Source: Nocardioides sp. SLBN-35 (GTDB taxonomy: Bacteria; Actinomycetota; Actinomycetes; Propionibacteriales; Nocardioidaceae). Taken from it: a DNA stretch of 64,000 nucleotides. The translations under genes were made by a program, and so were the position numbers. Positions within the stretch are counted from its first letter, which is position 1; each line of letters begins with the position of its first letter. The notes under the pieces are model-generated. The model ran no database searches and was not told the DNA's origin. It worked only from the letters and a program-made list of their open reading frames with translations. The stretch lies in NCBI RefSeq assembly GCF_006715725.1, contig NZ_VFNU01000001.1:4154001-4218000 (forward strand). The letters run 5' to 3'. This document shows positions 17,009 to 25,391 of this stretch, one piece after another.

Positions 17009-18688
17009 CTACCTCCGCTGCCGCAGGGTGCCCCAATCGGCCTCGCGCACGTCGGTGTAGGCGTCGCGCGTGGGGCTTCCCCACCTCGCCCGCAGCGGGC
17101 CGCGAGCGACCTGGCCGACGGCATGGTCCTCGCCGAGCGGCGGGTTGTGGAGGCCCTCGGCCGCAGGGACGTAGAGGACCTCGTGCCCGGCGGCACGCAC
17201 CTTCAGGCAGAGGTCGACGTCGTACAGGTGATCGTGCAGCGTCTCCGTCGCGCCACCGACGGCGAGGTAGGTCTCTCGGCGCACGGCCAGGCAGGCGCCG
17301 GCGACGGCGCTCACCTCGCGCGAGACCCACAGGTCGCCGAAACGACCCGGCGCATCGCCGGGGCGGAATCGATACACGCCCCCGAAGTGCCCATGTGCTC
17401 CTGCGACGCCGGCATGCGCGACGGTGCCGTCGCTGTGGAGCAGCTTGGCGCCGGTGATCCCGACCGTCGTGTCGTCCAGCGGAGCCACGAGGGTCTCCAG
17501 CCACGCGTCGCTGGTGAGCTCCACACGCTCGTCGAGCAGGACGATCCGGTCGCCCGTCGACGCCAGGACGCCGAAGTTGGTCCAACGGCTCCGATGCAGC
17601 GGCTCGCCGACCGGAACCAGGACCAGGCGGTCCCCCGCGACCTCGCCGAGCTGCGACGCGACGGACTCGCGCATCGCGGCGGCGTGCACGACGACGACCT
17701 CGACCTTCTCGTGCGCGGTGCGAGCCAGCGCGCTGCGCACGGCCTCGACCACGTGCACCCGGCGACGTCCACGGACCAGGCCGTCCGCACCCTCGGTCGT
17801 GATCACGATGCTGACCGACACGTCCTCCGAGAGCGGTCGCTCCACGCGGTACATGCCGGGCCAGATGGCCTCGACCGTCGCGGGGATGCCGAGCCGCTCC
17901 ATCTGGTCGGCCACTGCTCGCCGGCCCGCCTCGACGGCGTACGGCTTCGCCTCCAACTCCCCCGCGGCGGAACCGGGGATGACCCGCCAGTGGTAGAGGA
18001 TGTCGGGGATGTGGTGGATCGCTCGGGCCCGTTCGGTGACCCGGAGGATCAGGTCGTGGTCCTGCGACCCGTCGTAGCCCTGCCGGAATCCGCCGACCTC
18101 ACGGACCAGGCTGGTGCGCAGGACGGAGAAGTGGCAACAGTAGTTCTGCGACCGCAGGCGCTCCGGCGACCAGTCGGGCTTCAGGAACTCGTCGTAGAAC
18201 GTGACCCCGTCGGCCGTCTTGTCCTCGTCGGAGTAGACGTAGTCGATCGCGGAGTCCTCCCGCAGCACGTCGGCGTTGGCCTGCAATGCGTCAGGGACCA
18301 GGAGGTCGTCGTGGTCGAGGAGGGCGATGAACTCCCCTCGTGCCGCGGCGATCCCGTCGTTCGACGCCGCGACGATGTGACCGTTCGTCTCGCGCTCGAT
18401 GACCCGGATCCGCGGGTCCATCGCGGCGTAGCGACGCAGCAGCGTGCGCACGCCCTCGTCGGGAGACAGATCGTCGACGAGGATGAACTCCCAGTCCTCG
18501 AAGGTCTGTGCGAGCACGGACCTGATCGTGTCCTCCAGCACGTCGAGCGGCGGCGCGTAGACCGGCGTGACGATGGAGAAGAGAGGTCGGCGGTCCACGT
18601 CAGAGTGCCACTGCTCGACAGGCGGACCAGCGATCGGTCGTCCGTGGCGAGATCCTGCGAGTGCGGCCGTTCGGCATGGGCCGACCAT
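17009..18688 (-). CDS. Double-domain GT2 glycosyltransferase with degenerate second domain
   Basis: The 559-residue protein (from ATG 18688) is paralogous to its neighbours. Domain 1 is intact: LVDDLSPDEG, the metal-binding DHDD (residues 125-128), SQDHDLILRV and LYHWR. Domain 2 has lost its motifs: NDDVE has become DERVE (386-390), VVVVYDTDTP has become VVVVHAAAMR, FNYSKKVN has become LHRSRWTN and FHFES has become LHNPP. The first 30 residues do not match the paralogues; an alternative start is GTG at 18598, which aligns with their N-termini. It lies 17 bases after the next upstream gene and is probably in the same operon. Confidence 0.85.
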   Translation of the reverse strand: MVGPCRTAALAGSRHGRPIAGPPVEQWHSDVDRRPLFSIVTPVYAPPLDVLEDTIRSVLAQTFEDWEFILVDDLSPDEGVRTLLRRYAAMDPRIRVIERETNGHIVAASNDGIAAARGEFIALLDHDDLLVPDALQANADVLREDSAIDYVYSDEDKTADGVTFYDEFLKPDWSPERLRSQNYCCHFSVLRTSLVREVGGFRQGYDGSQDHDLILRVTERARAIHHIPDILYHWRVIPGSAAGELEAKPYAVEAGRRAVADQMERLGIPATVEAIWPGMYRVERPLSEDVSVSIVITTEGADGLVRGRRRVHVVEAVRSALARTAHEKVEVVVVHAAAMRESVASQLGEVAGDRLVLVPVGEPLHRSRWTNFGVLASTGDRIVLLDERVELTSDAWLETLVAPLDDTTVGITGAKLLHSDGTVAHAGVAGAHGHFGGVYRFRPGDAPGRFGDLWVSREVSAVAGACLAVRRETYLAVGGATETLHDHLYDVDLCLKVRAAGHEVLYVPAAEGLHNPPLGEDHAVGQVARGPLRARWGSPTRDAYTDVREADWGTLRQRR

Positions 18689-18705
18689 ACTCGACCGCTC
18701 GTCGA

Positions 18706-20328
18706 TCACCGGCCTCGACGTGCCTCGCGCTTCAGCGGGAGGTCGCGGTCCTCGGGACGTGGCAGATTGGGGTAGACCGGGGTGTAGCGATCGCGCCACG
18801 GGATGCCCCAGCGCCCGCGCAGGAACCGGGTGTCATCGGGGTCCGGGATCGCCTCACGGGTCTGGGACTCGAAGTGGAACAGCTCGCAATGGGCCAGGAC
18901 GAGGATCCGGTAGCCGGCCGCGGAGAGCTTGTAGCCGAAGTCGACGTCGTTGAAGTCCTCGCGGAGCTGCTCGGTGTGCCCACCGACCTCGAAGTAGACC
19001 TCGCGGCGGATGCCGACGCAGGCGCCGGTCACCCCGCTGACCTCGCGGTCGACCACCGCCGTCTTGCCCCAGCCGCCCTGCACGTCCCCGGGCGACCTGC
19101 GATAGGCGTGGCGGTACCGGCCGTACGAGTAGGCCAGGCCGACATGCTGGATCGCGGTGCTCGAGTAGAGCAGGCGGGCACCGGTCATCCCGACGTCGGG
19201 CTGCTCGAGGGGGGCGAGGAGCTCCTCGAGCCACTGCTCGCTGCGGACCTCGACGTCGTCGTTGAGGATGAGCAGGCGATCACCGGTCGAGGCCAGCACG
19301 CCCAGGTTGACCTTCTTGCTGTAGTTGAACGGCTCGTCGAAGGGGACGAGGACGAGGCGCTCCCCCACGATGTCGTAGAGCTCGCCGAGGACCGCCTCAG
19401 GGGTGTCGGTGTCGTAGACGACGACGACCTCGAGGTTGGCGTGCTCGGTGGCGGCGAGCGCCGATCGCACCGCACGCGTGACCAGCGTCGTACGCCGCCC
19501 CCACAGCAGCGTGGCCGAGCCGCGGGTGGGGATGACGATGCTGACCCGGCGCTCCGGCGGCAGCACGCGCCGCGTGTGGTAGCGACCGGGGCCGACGAGC
19601 TCGACGGTGCCGTCGATCCCGACCCGCGACAGGTGGTCCTGGATCGCACGTCGTCCCGCGTCCAGTGCGTACGGCTTCGCCCCGCCGTCGCCGGCTGCCG
19701 AGCCGGCCAGCATGCGCCAGTGGTAGAGGACCTCCGGGATGTGGACGATGCGACGAGCCCGCTCGGTGACCCGGAGGACCAGGTCGTGGTCCTGGGCGCC
19801 CTCGAAGCCCTCCCGCAGGCCGCCCAGCTCGCGGACGAGGGAGGCTCGGAACACGGAGAGGTGGTTGCAGTAGTTCTGGCTGCGCAGCCGCTCCGGCGAC
19901 CAGTCGGGCTTGTGGAAGGTGTCGGCGAACCGGCCGTCCTCGCGGATCCGGTCCTCGTCGGAGTAGAGGTAGTCGACGTCGTCGTGCTCGGCGACCTGGC
20001 GTGCGTTGGCAGCCAGGGCGTCGGGAGCGAGCAGGTCGTCGTGGTCGAGGAAGGCGATGAACGTGCCCGTGGCAGCGGCGATCCCGTCGTTCGACGCAGC
20101 GACGATGTGTCCGTTGGTGGCACGCTCGACCAGCTTGATCCGCGGGTCGCGGGCCGCCTGGGCACGCAGCGTCCGGCGTACCTCGGGGTCGGTGGACGCG
20201 TCGTCGACCAGGACCAGCTCCCAGTCGGCGTACGTCTGGGCGAGGACCGACTCGACGGCGGCGACGAGGACGTCGGGAGGCGGGTCGTGGACCGGGGTGA
20301 CGACGGAGAAGAGGGGTGCCGCCGTCAT
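18706..20328 (-). CDS. Double-domain GT2 glycosyltransferase, both domains intact
   Basis: The 540-residue protein starts APLFSVVTPVHDPP. Domain 1 has LVDDASTD, DHDD at residues 95-98, AQDHDLVLRV and LYHWR. Domain 2 has SIVIPTRGS, NDDVE at 356-360, NYSKKVNLG, NDVDFGYKL and ELFHFESQT. Bifunctional GT2 proteins of this layout can add two different sugars or alternate linkages. It is the only one of the three paralogues with both motif sets, so it may be closest to the ancestral form. Its ATG overlaps the stop of the small coiled-coil gene. Confidence 0.9.
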   Translation of the reverse strand: MTAAPLFSVVTPVHDPPPDVLVAAVESVLAQTYADWELVLVDDASTDPEVRRTLRAQAARDPRIKLVERATNGHIVAASNDGIAAATGTFIAFLDHDDLLAPDALAANARQVAEHDDVDYLYSDEDRIREDGRFADTFHKPDWSPERLRSQNYCNHLSVFRASLVRELGGLREGFEGAQDHDLVLRVTERARRIVHIPEVLYHWRMLAGSAAGDGGAKPYALDAGRRAIQDHLSRVGIDGTVELVGPGRYHTRRVLPPERRVSIVIPTRGSATLLWGRRTTLVTRAVRSALAATEHANLEVVVVYDTDTPEAVLGELYDIVGERLVLVPFDEPFNYSKKVNLGVLASTGDRLLILNDDVEVRSEQWLEELLAPLEQPDVGMTGARLLYSSTAIQHVGLAYSYGRYRHAYRRSPGDVQGGWGKTAVVDREVSGVTGACVGIRREVYFEVGGHTEQLREDFNDVDFGYKLSAAGYRILVLAHCELFHFESQTREAIPDPDDTRFLRGRWGIPWRDRYTPVYPNLPRPEDRDLPLKREARRGR

Positions 20329-20606
20329 CCCCGCAGCCTCGAGAGCGGGCCCACGAACGCGCGCCCGACCCGCCAGGTGCGCGAGGCGTGGAGCGCCGCG
20401 ATCTCCTCGTCGCGTGCGCGGACGAGGGCCTGCAGCTCCTTGGTGCGCGCCCGCGCCTTCTTGAGGTCGTGCTCGAGGCGCGCCACGGCGGCCTCGAGAC
20501 CGATCACGTTGTCGATCGCGACCAGCTCCGCGTAGCGGGAGAGCAGCTCCTCGTCGGCCGCGAACACGCGATCGCGCCAGGCTTCCGGCGACTGCTGGTC
20601 GGTCAT
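20325..20606 (-). CDS. Small free-standing coiled-coil protein with RTWRVGR tail
   Basis: The 93-residue protein has no enzymatic domain. It begins MTDQQSPEAWRDRVFAADEE, continues as a heptad-like helix (AIDNVIGLEAAVARLEHDL) and ends ASRTWRVGRAFVGPLSRLRG. It aligns with the last 100 residues of the methyltransferase at 15928-16923 (AIDHVLGLEATVARQEREL and SSRTWRVGRFV). The ATG at 20606 follows GAGGACGAGG, and TACTGT at 20650-20645 on the leftward strand is a likely -10 for the whole leftward glycan operon. It may scaffold or dock the operon's glycosyltransferases at the membrane. Confidence 0.8.
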   Translation of the reverse strand: MTDQQSPEAWRDRVFAADEELLSRYAELVAIDNVIGLEAAVARLEHDLKKARARTKELQALVRARDEEIAALHASRTWRVGRAFVGPLSRLRG

Positions 20607-20689
20607 CCTCGTCCTCACCAAAGGGTCGGCTGGGTGCGCGCAGAACAGTACCTCAGCCGCATTCGGCCACCTCGGTCACGAACGGCCAC

Positions 20690-20695
20690 TAGGGT
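20690..20695 (+). promoter_or_regulatory. Leaderless -10 box (TAGGGT)
   Basis: TAGGGT is followed by exactly 7 bases and then the GTG at 20703. No ribosome binding site precedes the gene, which fits leaderless transcription. Confidence 0.5.
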
Positions 20696-20702
20696 GTCGC
20701 CG

Positions 20703-21422
20703 GTGAGCGACCCCTACGGCCAGAACCCGCCGCCGAACCCGTACGGCCAGGGCCCCCAGGGCCAGAACCCCTACGGCCAGCCGACACCGCCCCCGCCGTA
20801 CGCCGGCGCGTCGGGCGCCGGTGGCGGGTACGGCGCCCCGGGCGCCTTCCCCGGCGGGTCCGACCCGCTGCCGCCGAAGACGGACGGGATCTCGATCGCC
20901 GCGCTGGTGACCAGCCTGCTGTGCTGCCTCGCCCCGCTCGGGGTCATCCTCGGCTTCGTCGGCCTGTCCCGCACCAAGGGCGGGCAGCGCAAGGGCCGCG
21001 GGCTCGCCGTGGCGGGCATCGTGATCGGCCTGCTCATGTCGATCGGATCCGCGGTCGCGGGAGCCGCCCTGTTCATCTTCGCCGACTCGCTCGTCTCCCT
21101 GGACGACGCAACCGCCGGCCAGTGCGTCGACCTGACCAAGGACGACGGAACCGTCCTCATGCGCGAGAAGAAGTGCACCGAGAAGCACGACGCGGAGATC
21201 GTGGCCACGACGACGGTCACCGAGGACAACCTCGAGGCCATCAAGAGCAGCATGGGCACGTTCTGCGCGACCCTGGTGAGCAGCGAGGACGCCGAGAAGC
21301 TCAGCGGTGTCGAGGGGCTCGAGTACAACGCGATCATCGAGGACCCGAAGGACATCGAGGTGGGCCACCACATGGTCTGCTACGTCGAGAGCGACCACAA
21401 GCTGACCGAGCCGATCCTCTGA
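20703..21422 (+). CDS. DUF4190 and septum-formation-domain membrane protein
   Basis: The 239-residue protein has an N-terminal Pro/Gly/Tyr/Gln-rich segment with NPYGQ repeats. Two hydrophobic segments of the DUF4190 type follow (ISIAALVTSLLCCLAPLGVI and GLAVAGIVIGLLMSIGSA), joined by LSRTKGGQRKGRG. An extracytoplasmic C-terminal domain comes last, with paired cysteines (GQCVDLTKDDG, KKCTEKHDAEIVA) resembling the septum-formation family. The GTG at 20703 is set by the leaderless -10 box. Function is unknown; the layout suggests an envelope-associated protein. A paralogue follows after 18 bases. Confidence 0.75.
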   Translation: MSDPYGQNPPPNPYGQGPQGQNPYGQPTPPPPYAGASGAGGGYGAPGAFPGGSDPLPPKTDGISIAALVTSLLCCLAPLGVILGFVGLSRTKGGQRKGRGLAVAGIVIGLLMSIGSAVAGAALFIFADSLVSLDDATAGQCVDLTKDDGTVLMREKKCTEKHDAEIVATTTVTEDNLEAIKSSMGTFCATLVSSEDAEKLSGVEGLEYNAIIEDPKDIEVGHHMVCYVESDHKLTEPIL

Positions 21423-21440
21423 CCTGATCGGCCTGCTCGG

Positions 21441-22100
21441 ATGACGAATCCGTACGGCGGCGGCTATCCCGCCTACGAGCCGGGCTCGAACCCGTACGAC
21501 AGCCCGTCGTACGGGACCCGGCCGTCGTACGACGGGCTGTCGATCGCCGCCTTCGTCTGCTCGCTCACCTGCTGCGCGGCGCCGATCGGGATCGGGCTCG
21601 GCATCGCGGGCATCGTGCGGACCCGCGAGGGCCGGCGCTCGGGACGGTGGGCGGCGGTGAGCGGGCTGGTCCTCGGCGTCCTCGTCGTGGTGCTCGGGAT
21701 CGGGTTCGTCGTCTTCGCCGCCGTCATGGGCAGCCGCACGGTCTGGGAGGACGAGGCGCGCGTCGGCCAGTGCATCGACCTCGACTTCCTCGACGACCCG
21801 ATCAAGGCGTCCTGCAGCGAGCCGCACGCGGGTGAGGTGATCTGGGCGGGTCGGTTCGACGCCGACCAGGCCGGCGCCTTCACAACGGTGTCGCGTGCTG
21901 CGTTCTGCCTGGCCCTCCCCCTCGACCCGGCTTACCGCTCGGCGATCGAGAGTGGCGAGTACGACGTGCGCGTCGAGACAGACGCGTTCGACGAGGACGA
22001 TCCTGACAGTGGGGACGCCTTCTTCTGCTACATCGATCGCGGCGACGGCGAGAAGATCACCGGTCGGATCCGCGACGCGGGCGAGCAGGTCGGCGCGTGA
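21441..22100 (+). CDS. Second DUF4190/septum-formation-type membrane protein
   Basis: The 219-residue paralogue of the preceding product has the same order: Tyr/Pro-rich start (MTNPYGGGYPAYEPGS), hydrophobic pair LSIAAFVCSLTCCAAPIGIG and WAAVSGLVLGVLVVVLGIGF, then a cysteine-containing outer domain with GQCIDLDFLDD and ASCSEPHAGEV. The sequences have diverged well beyond a recent duplication. Function unknown. It ends just before the remnant ORF downstream of the radical-SAM gene. Confidence 0.72.
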   Translation: MTNPYGGGYPAYEPGSNPYDSPSYGTRPSYDGLSIAAFVCSLTCCAAPIGIGLGIAGIVRTREGRRSGRWAAVSGLVLGVLVVVLGIGFVVFAAVMGSRTVWEDEARVGQCIDLDFLDDPIKASCSEPHAGEVIWAGRFDADQAGAFTTVSRAAFCLALPLDPAYRSAIESGEYDVRVETDAFDEDDPDSGDAFFCYIDRGDGEKITGRIRDAGEQVGA

Positions 22101-22103
22101 CGA

Positions 22104-22255
22104 TCAGCGGGCGAGCGCCTCGCGCTCGACCGCACCCAGCCAGCGGAGCAGCACGCCGGCCCCGTCCGGGCCGGGTCGGCGGCGAGCTCCCACACGACGG
22201 GTCGAGGCGCGGCGATCCACCGCTCCTCGGTCACGACGACCGGGCTCGCCGTCAC
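22104..22255 (-). pseudogene. Remnant of a gene once coupled to the radical-SAM gene, SRPBCC-like N-terminus
   Basis: A GTG at 22255 overlaps the radical-SAM stop (GTGA) and opens a frame reading VTEERWIAAPRPVVWELAAD, which resembles the first strand and helix of SRPBCC/START-type proteins (AP-x-x-VW). After about 32 codons the frame stops making sense. A one-base shift at the G-run near 22165 gives GAGVLLRWLGAVEREALAR and a stop at 22104. The total is about 50 codons, against roughly 140 for the family, so a frameshift plus internal deletion is likely. The family assignment rests on one short motif. Confidence 0.4.
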
Positions 22256-24192
22256 ACCACGCTGAGCGGCAGCAGCTTCTGCCCCGTGGGGCCGACCTGG
22301 ATCTCGGTGCCCATCTCCGGGCACACACCACAGTCGTAGCAGGGGGTCCAGCGGCAGTCCTCGACCTCGACGTCGGACTCGCCGGCACCGACCGCGAGGG
22401 CGTCCTCCCAGTCAGCCCACAGCCAGTCCTTGTCGAGACCGGAGTCGAGGTGGTCCCAGGGCAGGACCTCGTCGTACTCGCGCTCGCGGGTGGTGAACCA
22501 GTCGAGGTCGACGCCGGTGCCCGCGAGCGCGCGCTCGGCGGCGGCGGCCCAGCGCTCGAAGGAGAAGTGCTCGGACCAGCCGTCGAAGCGGCCGCCGTCG
22601 CGCCACACCTGCTCGATGATCCGGCCGACGCGGCGGTCGCCGCGGGACAGCAGGCCCTCGATGATGCCGGGCTGGCCGTCGTGGTAGCGGAAGCCGATCG
22701 CCTTGCCATAGCGCCGGTCCGCGCGCACGGTGTCGCGCAGCACCTGCAGGCGCCGGTCGGTGGTCTCGACGTCGAGCTGGGCGGCCCACTGGAACGGCGT
22801 GTGGGGCTTGGGCACGAAGCCGCCGATGGAGACGGTGCAGCGGATGTCGTTGCGGCCGGAGACCTCGCGGCCGGTCGCGATCACGCGCTTGGCGAGCTCG
22901 GCGATCTGCAGGACGTCCTCGTCGGTCTCGGTGGGCAGGCCGCACATGAAGTAGAGCTTCACCTGTCGCCAGCCGTGGGAGTACGCCGTCGCGACGGTGC
23001 GGATCAGGTCGTCCTCGGTGACCATCTTGTTGATCACCTTGCGCATTCGCTCACTGCCGCCCTCGGGCGCGAAGGTCAGGCCGGAGCGGCGGCCGTTGCG
23101 CGAGAACTCGTTGGCCAGCGTGATGTTGAACGCGTCGACGCGGGTCGAGGGCAGCGAGAGCGAGACGTTGGAGCCCTCGTAGCGGTCGGCGAGACCGGTG
23201 GCGACGTCGCCGATCTCGGTGTGGTCGGCCGAGCTCAGGGACAGGAGCCCGACCTCCTCGAAGCCGGTCTTCTTGATGCCGTTGTCGACCATCGCGCCGA
23301 TGGTCTCGATCGAGCGCTCCCGAACCGGCCGGGTGATCATGCCGGCCTGGCAGAACCGGCAGCCGCGGGTGCAGCCGCGGAAGATCTCGACGGAGAACCG
23401 CTCGTGGACGGTCTCGGCGAGCGGCACCAGCGGGTTGCGCGGGTAGGGCCACTGGTCGAGGTCCATCAGGGTGTGCTTGCGGACCCGGTCGGGAGCCTCC
23501 GGGTGGTTGGGTACGACGGCCGCGATCGCCCCGCTGTCGTCGTACGACACGTCGTAGAACCGGGGCACGTAGACCGTGCCGGACACGGCGAGGCGGCGCA
23601 GCAGCTCCTGGCGGCCACCGGGGCGGCCCTCGCCCTTCCACTCGCGCACGACCTCGGAGATCTTGAGCACGACCTCCTCACCGTCGCCGAGGACGGCGGC
23701 GTCGACGAAGTCGGCGATCGGCTCGGGGTTGAACGCGGCGTGGCCACCGGCGACGACGACCGGGTGCGACTCGTCGCGGTCGGCGGCGTGCAGCGGGATG
23801 CCGGCAAGGTCGAGCGCGGTGAGCAGGTTGGTGTAGCCGAGCTCGGTGGAGAAGCTCACGCCGAACAGGTCGAACGCGCCGACGGGGCGGTGGTTGTCGA
23901 CCGTGAACTGCGGGATCTGCTGCTCGCGCAGCACCTTCTCCATGTCGGGCCACACGGCGTAGGTGCGCTCGGCGAGGATCCACTCCCGCTCGTTGAGCAC
24001 TTCGTAGAGGATCTGGACGCCCTGGTTGGGCAGGCCGACCTCGTAGGCGTCGGGGTACATGAGCACCCAGCGCACCTCGGCGGCGTCCCAGTCCTTCGAG
24101 ACCATGTTGAGCTCGCCGCCGACGTACTGGATCGGCTTGGAGACCGAGAGCAGGTGGGGCTCCAGCCGGGGGAAGACGGACTCGACGGACAT
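22252..24192 (-). CDS. B12-binding-domain radical SAM protein, TIGR03960 family
   Basis: The 646-residue protein has an N-terminal cobalamin-binding-like region (DAYEVGLPNQGVQILYEVLN), then the radical-SAM core with CxxxCxxC at Cys274, Cys278 and Cys281 (GCTRGCRFCQAG), and PSTRVDAFN. A C-terminal region ends with a cysteine cluster (CRWTPCYDCGVCPEMG) that may bind a further cluster or zinc. The family is conserved across actinobacteria beside DUF2344; its substrate is unknown. The ATG at 24192 is fixed by TAGAAT 7 bases upstream, a leaderless arrangement. Its usual partner is found at the window start, separated by the glycan island. Confidence 0.92.
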   Translation of the reverse strand: MSVESVFPRLEPHLLSVSKPIQYVGGELNMVSKDWDAAEVRWVLMYPDAYEVGLPNQGVQILYEVLNEREWILAERTYAVWPDMEKVLREQQIPQFTVDNHRPVGAFDLFGVSFSTELGYTNLLTALDLAGIPLHAADRDESHPVVVAGGHAAFNPEPIADFVDAAVLGDGEEVVLKISEVVREWKGEGRPGGRQELLRRLAVSGTVYVPRFYDVSYDDSGAIAAVVPNHPEAPDRVRKHTLMDLDQWPYPRNPLVPLAETVHERFSVEIFRGCTRGCRFCQAGMITRPVRERSIETIGAMVDNGIKKTGFEEVGLLSLSSADHTEIGDVATGLADRYEGSNVSLSLPSTRVDAFNITLANEFSRNGRRSGLTFAPEGGSERMRKVINKMVTEDDLIRTVATAYSHGWRQVKLYFMCGLPTETDEDVLQIAELAKRVIATGREVSGRNDIRCTVSIGGFVPKPHTPFQWAAQLDVETTDRRLQVLRDTVRADRRYGKAIGFRYHDGQPGIIEGLLSRGDRRVGRIIEQVWRDGGRFDGWSEHFSFERWAAAAERALAGTGVDLDWFTTREREYDEVLPWDHLDSGLDKDWLWADWEDALAVGAGESDVEVEDCRWTPCYDCGVCPEMGTEIQVGPTGQKLLPLSVV

Positions 24193-24272
24193 GCCCCCGA
24201 TTCTACGAGGGCTCGGGAGTGCGCGCGGCATCGTCGCGGGCGGCAACACCGGCCCCCGTAGGATCGAGCACC
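24193..24272. promoter_or_regulatory. Divergent pair of leaderless promoters
   Basis: On the leftward strand TAGAAT (24205-24200) lies 7 bases before the ATG at 24192. On the rightward strand TAGGAT (24259-24264) lies 8 bases before the ATG at 24273. Neither gene has a ribosome binding site, which fits leaderless transcription on both sides. Confidence 0.55.
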
Positions 24273-25391
24273 ATGAGCGCCTCCACCTCCGGACGACTCG
24301 GGTGGACGGTGTTCACGCCGCCTCTCGCGGCGATCGTGCTCGCCGTGAGCTGGGGCACGCACCCCGGCCCGCTCGCGGCCAGCCTGATCGGCGTCGCCCT
24401 CATCGGGGCGGTTCTCGCCGCGGTCCACCACGCCGAGGTCGTGGCACACAAGGTGGGTGAGCCGTTCGGCTCGCTGCTCCTGGCCGTCGCCGTGACGGTG
24501 ATCGAGGTCGGCCTGATCGTGATGCTGATGGTCTCCGGCAGCGGCGACACCTCCACGCTGGCCCGCGACACGGTCTTCGCGGCGGTGATGATCACGGTCA
24601 ACGGCATCGTCGGACTGGCGCTGGTGGTGGGCGCGGTCCGCCACCATCTCGCCGTCTTCAACCCGGAAGGCACCGGATCGGCTCTGGCGACGGTGATCAC
24701 GCTCGCCGGCCTGACCCTGGTCGTGCCGACCTTCACCGTCAGCGAGTCCGGTCCGGTCCTCACCGGCACCCAGCTGACCTTCGCAGCGCTCGCCTCGCTC
24801 GTGCTCTACGGATCGTTCGTGTTCACCCAGACCGTCCGCCACCGCGACTTCTTCCTGCCCGGCACCACCTCCACCCCCGGCGGCTGGACGGCGCAGAACG
24901 ACGCCGACGGCGACGACCACGCGGACCCTCCGACCGGTCGGGAGACGAAGGTCGCCCTGGTGCTGCTGATCGTCTCGCTGGTGACGGTCGTCGGCCTGGC
25001 GAAGGTCGAGTCCTACTCGATCGAGGATGCCGTCGACTGGTTGGGCTTCCCGCACGCCGTGGTCGGCGTGGTGATCGCGATGCTGGTGCTGCTGCCCGAG
25101 ACGATCGCCGCGGTGCGCGCCGCCCGTCAGCAGCGCGTCCAGATCAGCCTGAACCTCGCCTACGGCTCGGCGATGGCCTCGATCGGCCTCACCATTCCAG
25201 CGATCGCGGTGGCATCGATCTGGCTCGACGGCGACCTCGCGCTCGGGCTCGACCCGCTCCAGCTCGTGCTGCTCGCACTGTCCTCGGTAGTCGGGATCCT
25301 GACCGTGGTGCCCGGGCGTGCCAAGCCGCTCAACGGCATCGTGCACCTGCTCCTCCTCGCGGCCTTCCTGCTGCTGACGGTGGCGCCGTGA
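24273..25391 (+). CDS. chaA: Ca2+/H+ antiporter, ChaA-like (CaCA superfamily)
   Basis: The 372-residue protein has 11 hydrophobic segments in two related halves. Each half carries the acidic cation-binding helix: HHAEVVAHKVGEPFGSLLLAVAVTVIEVG in the first half (broken here by its GEP motif) and VLLPETIAAVRAARQQRVQ in the second. A hydrophilic Asp-rich loop (QNDADGDDHADPP) separates the halves. It should exchange Ca2+ or K+/Na+ for protons at the inner membrane. It overlaps the next lipoprotein gene by 4 bases. Confidence 0.88.
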   Translation: MSASTSGRLGWTVFTPPLAAIVLAVSWGTHPGPLAASLIGVALIGAVLAAVHHAEVVAHKVGEPFGSLLLAVAVTVIEVGLIVMLMVSGSGDTSTLARDTVFAAVMITVNGIVGLALVVGAVRHHLAVFNPEGTGSALATVITLAGLTLVVPTFTVSESGPVLTGTQLTFAALASLVLYGSFVFTQTVRHRDFFLPGTTSTPGGWTAQNDADGDDHADPPTGRETKVALVLLIVSLVTVVGLAKVESYSIEDAVDWLGFPHAVVGVVIAMLVLLPETIAAVRAARQQRVQISLNLAYGSAMASIGLTIPAIAVASIWLDGDLALGLDPLQLVLLALSSVVGILTVVPGRAKPLNGIVHLLLLAAFLLLTVAP

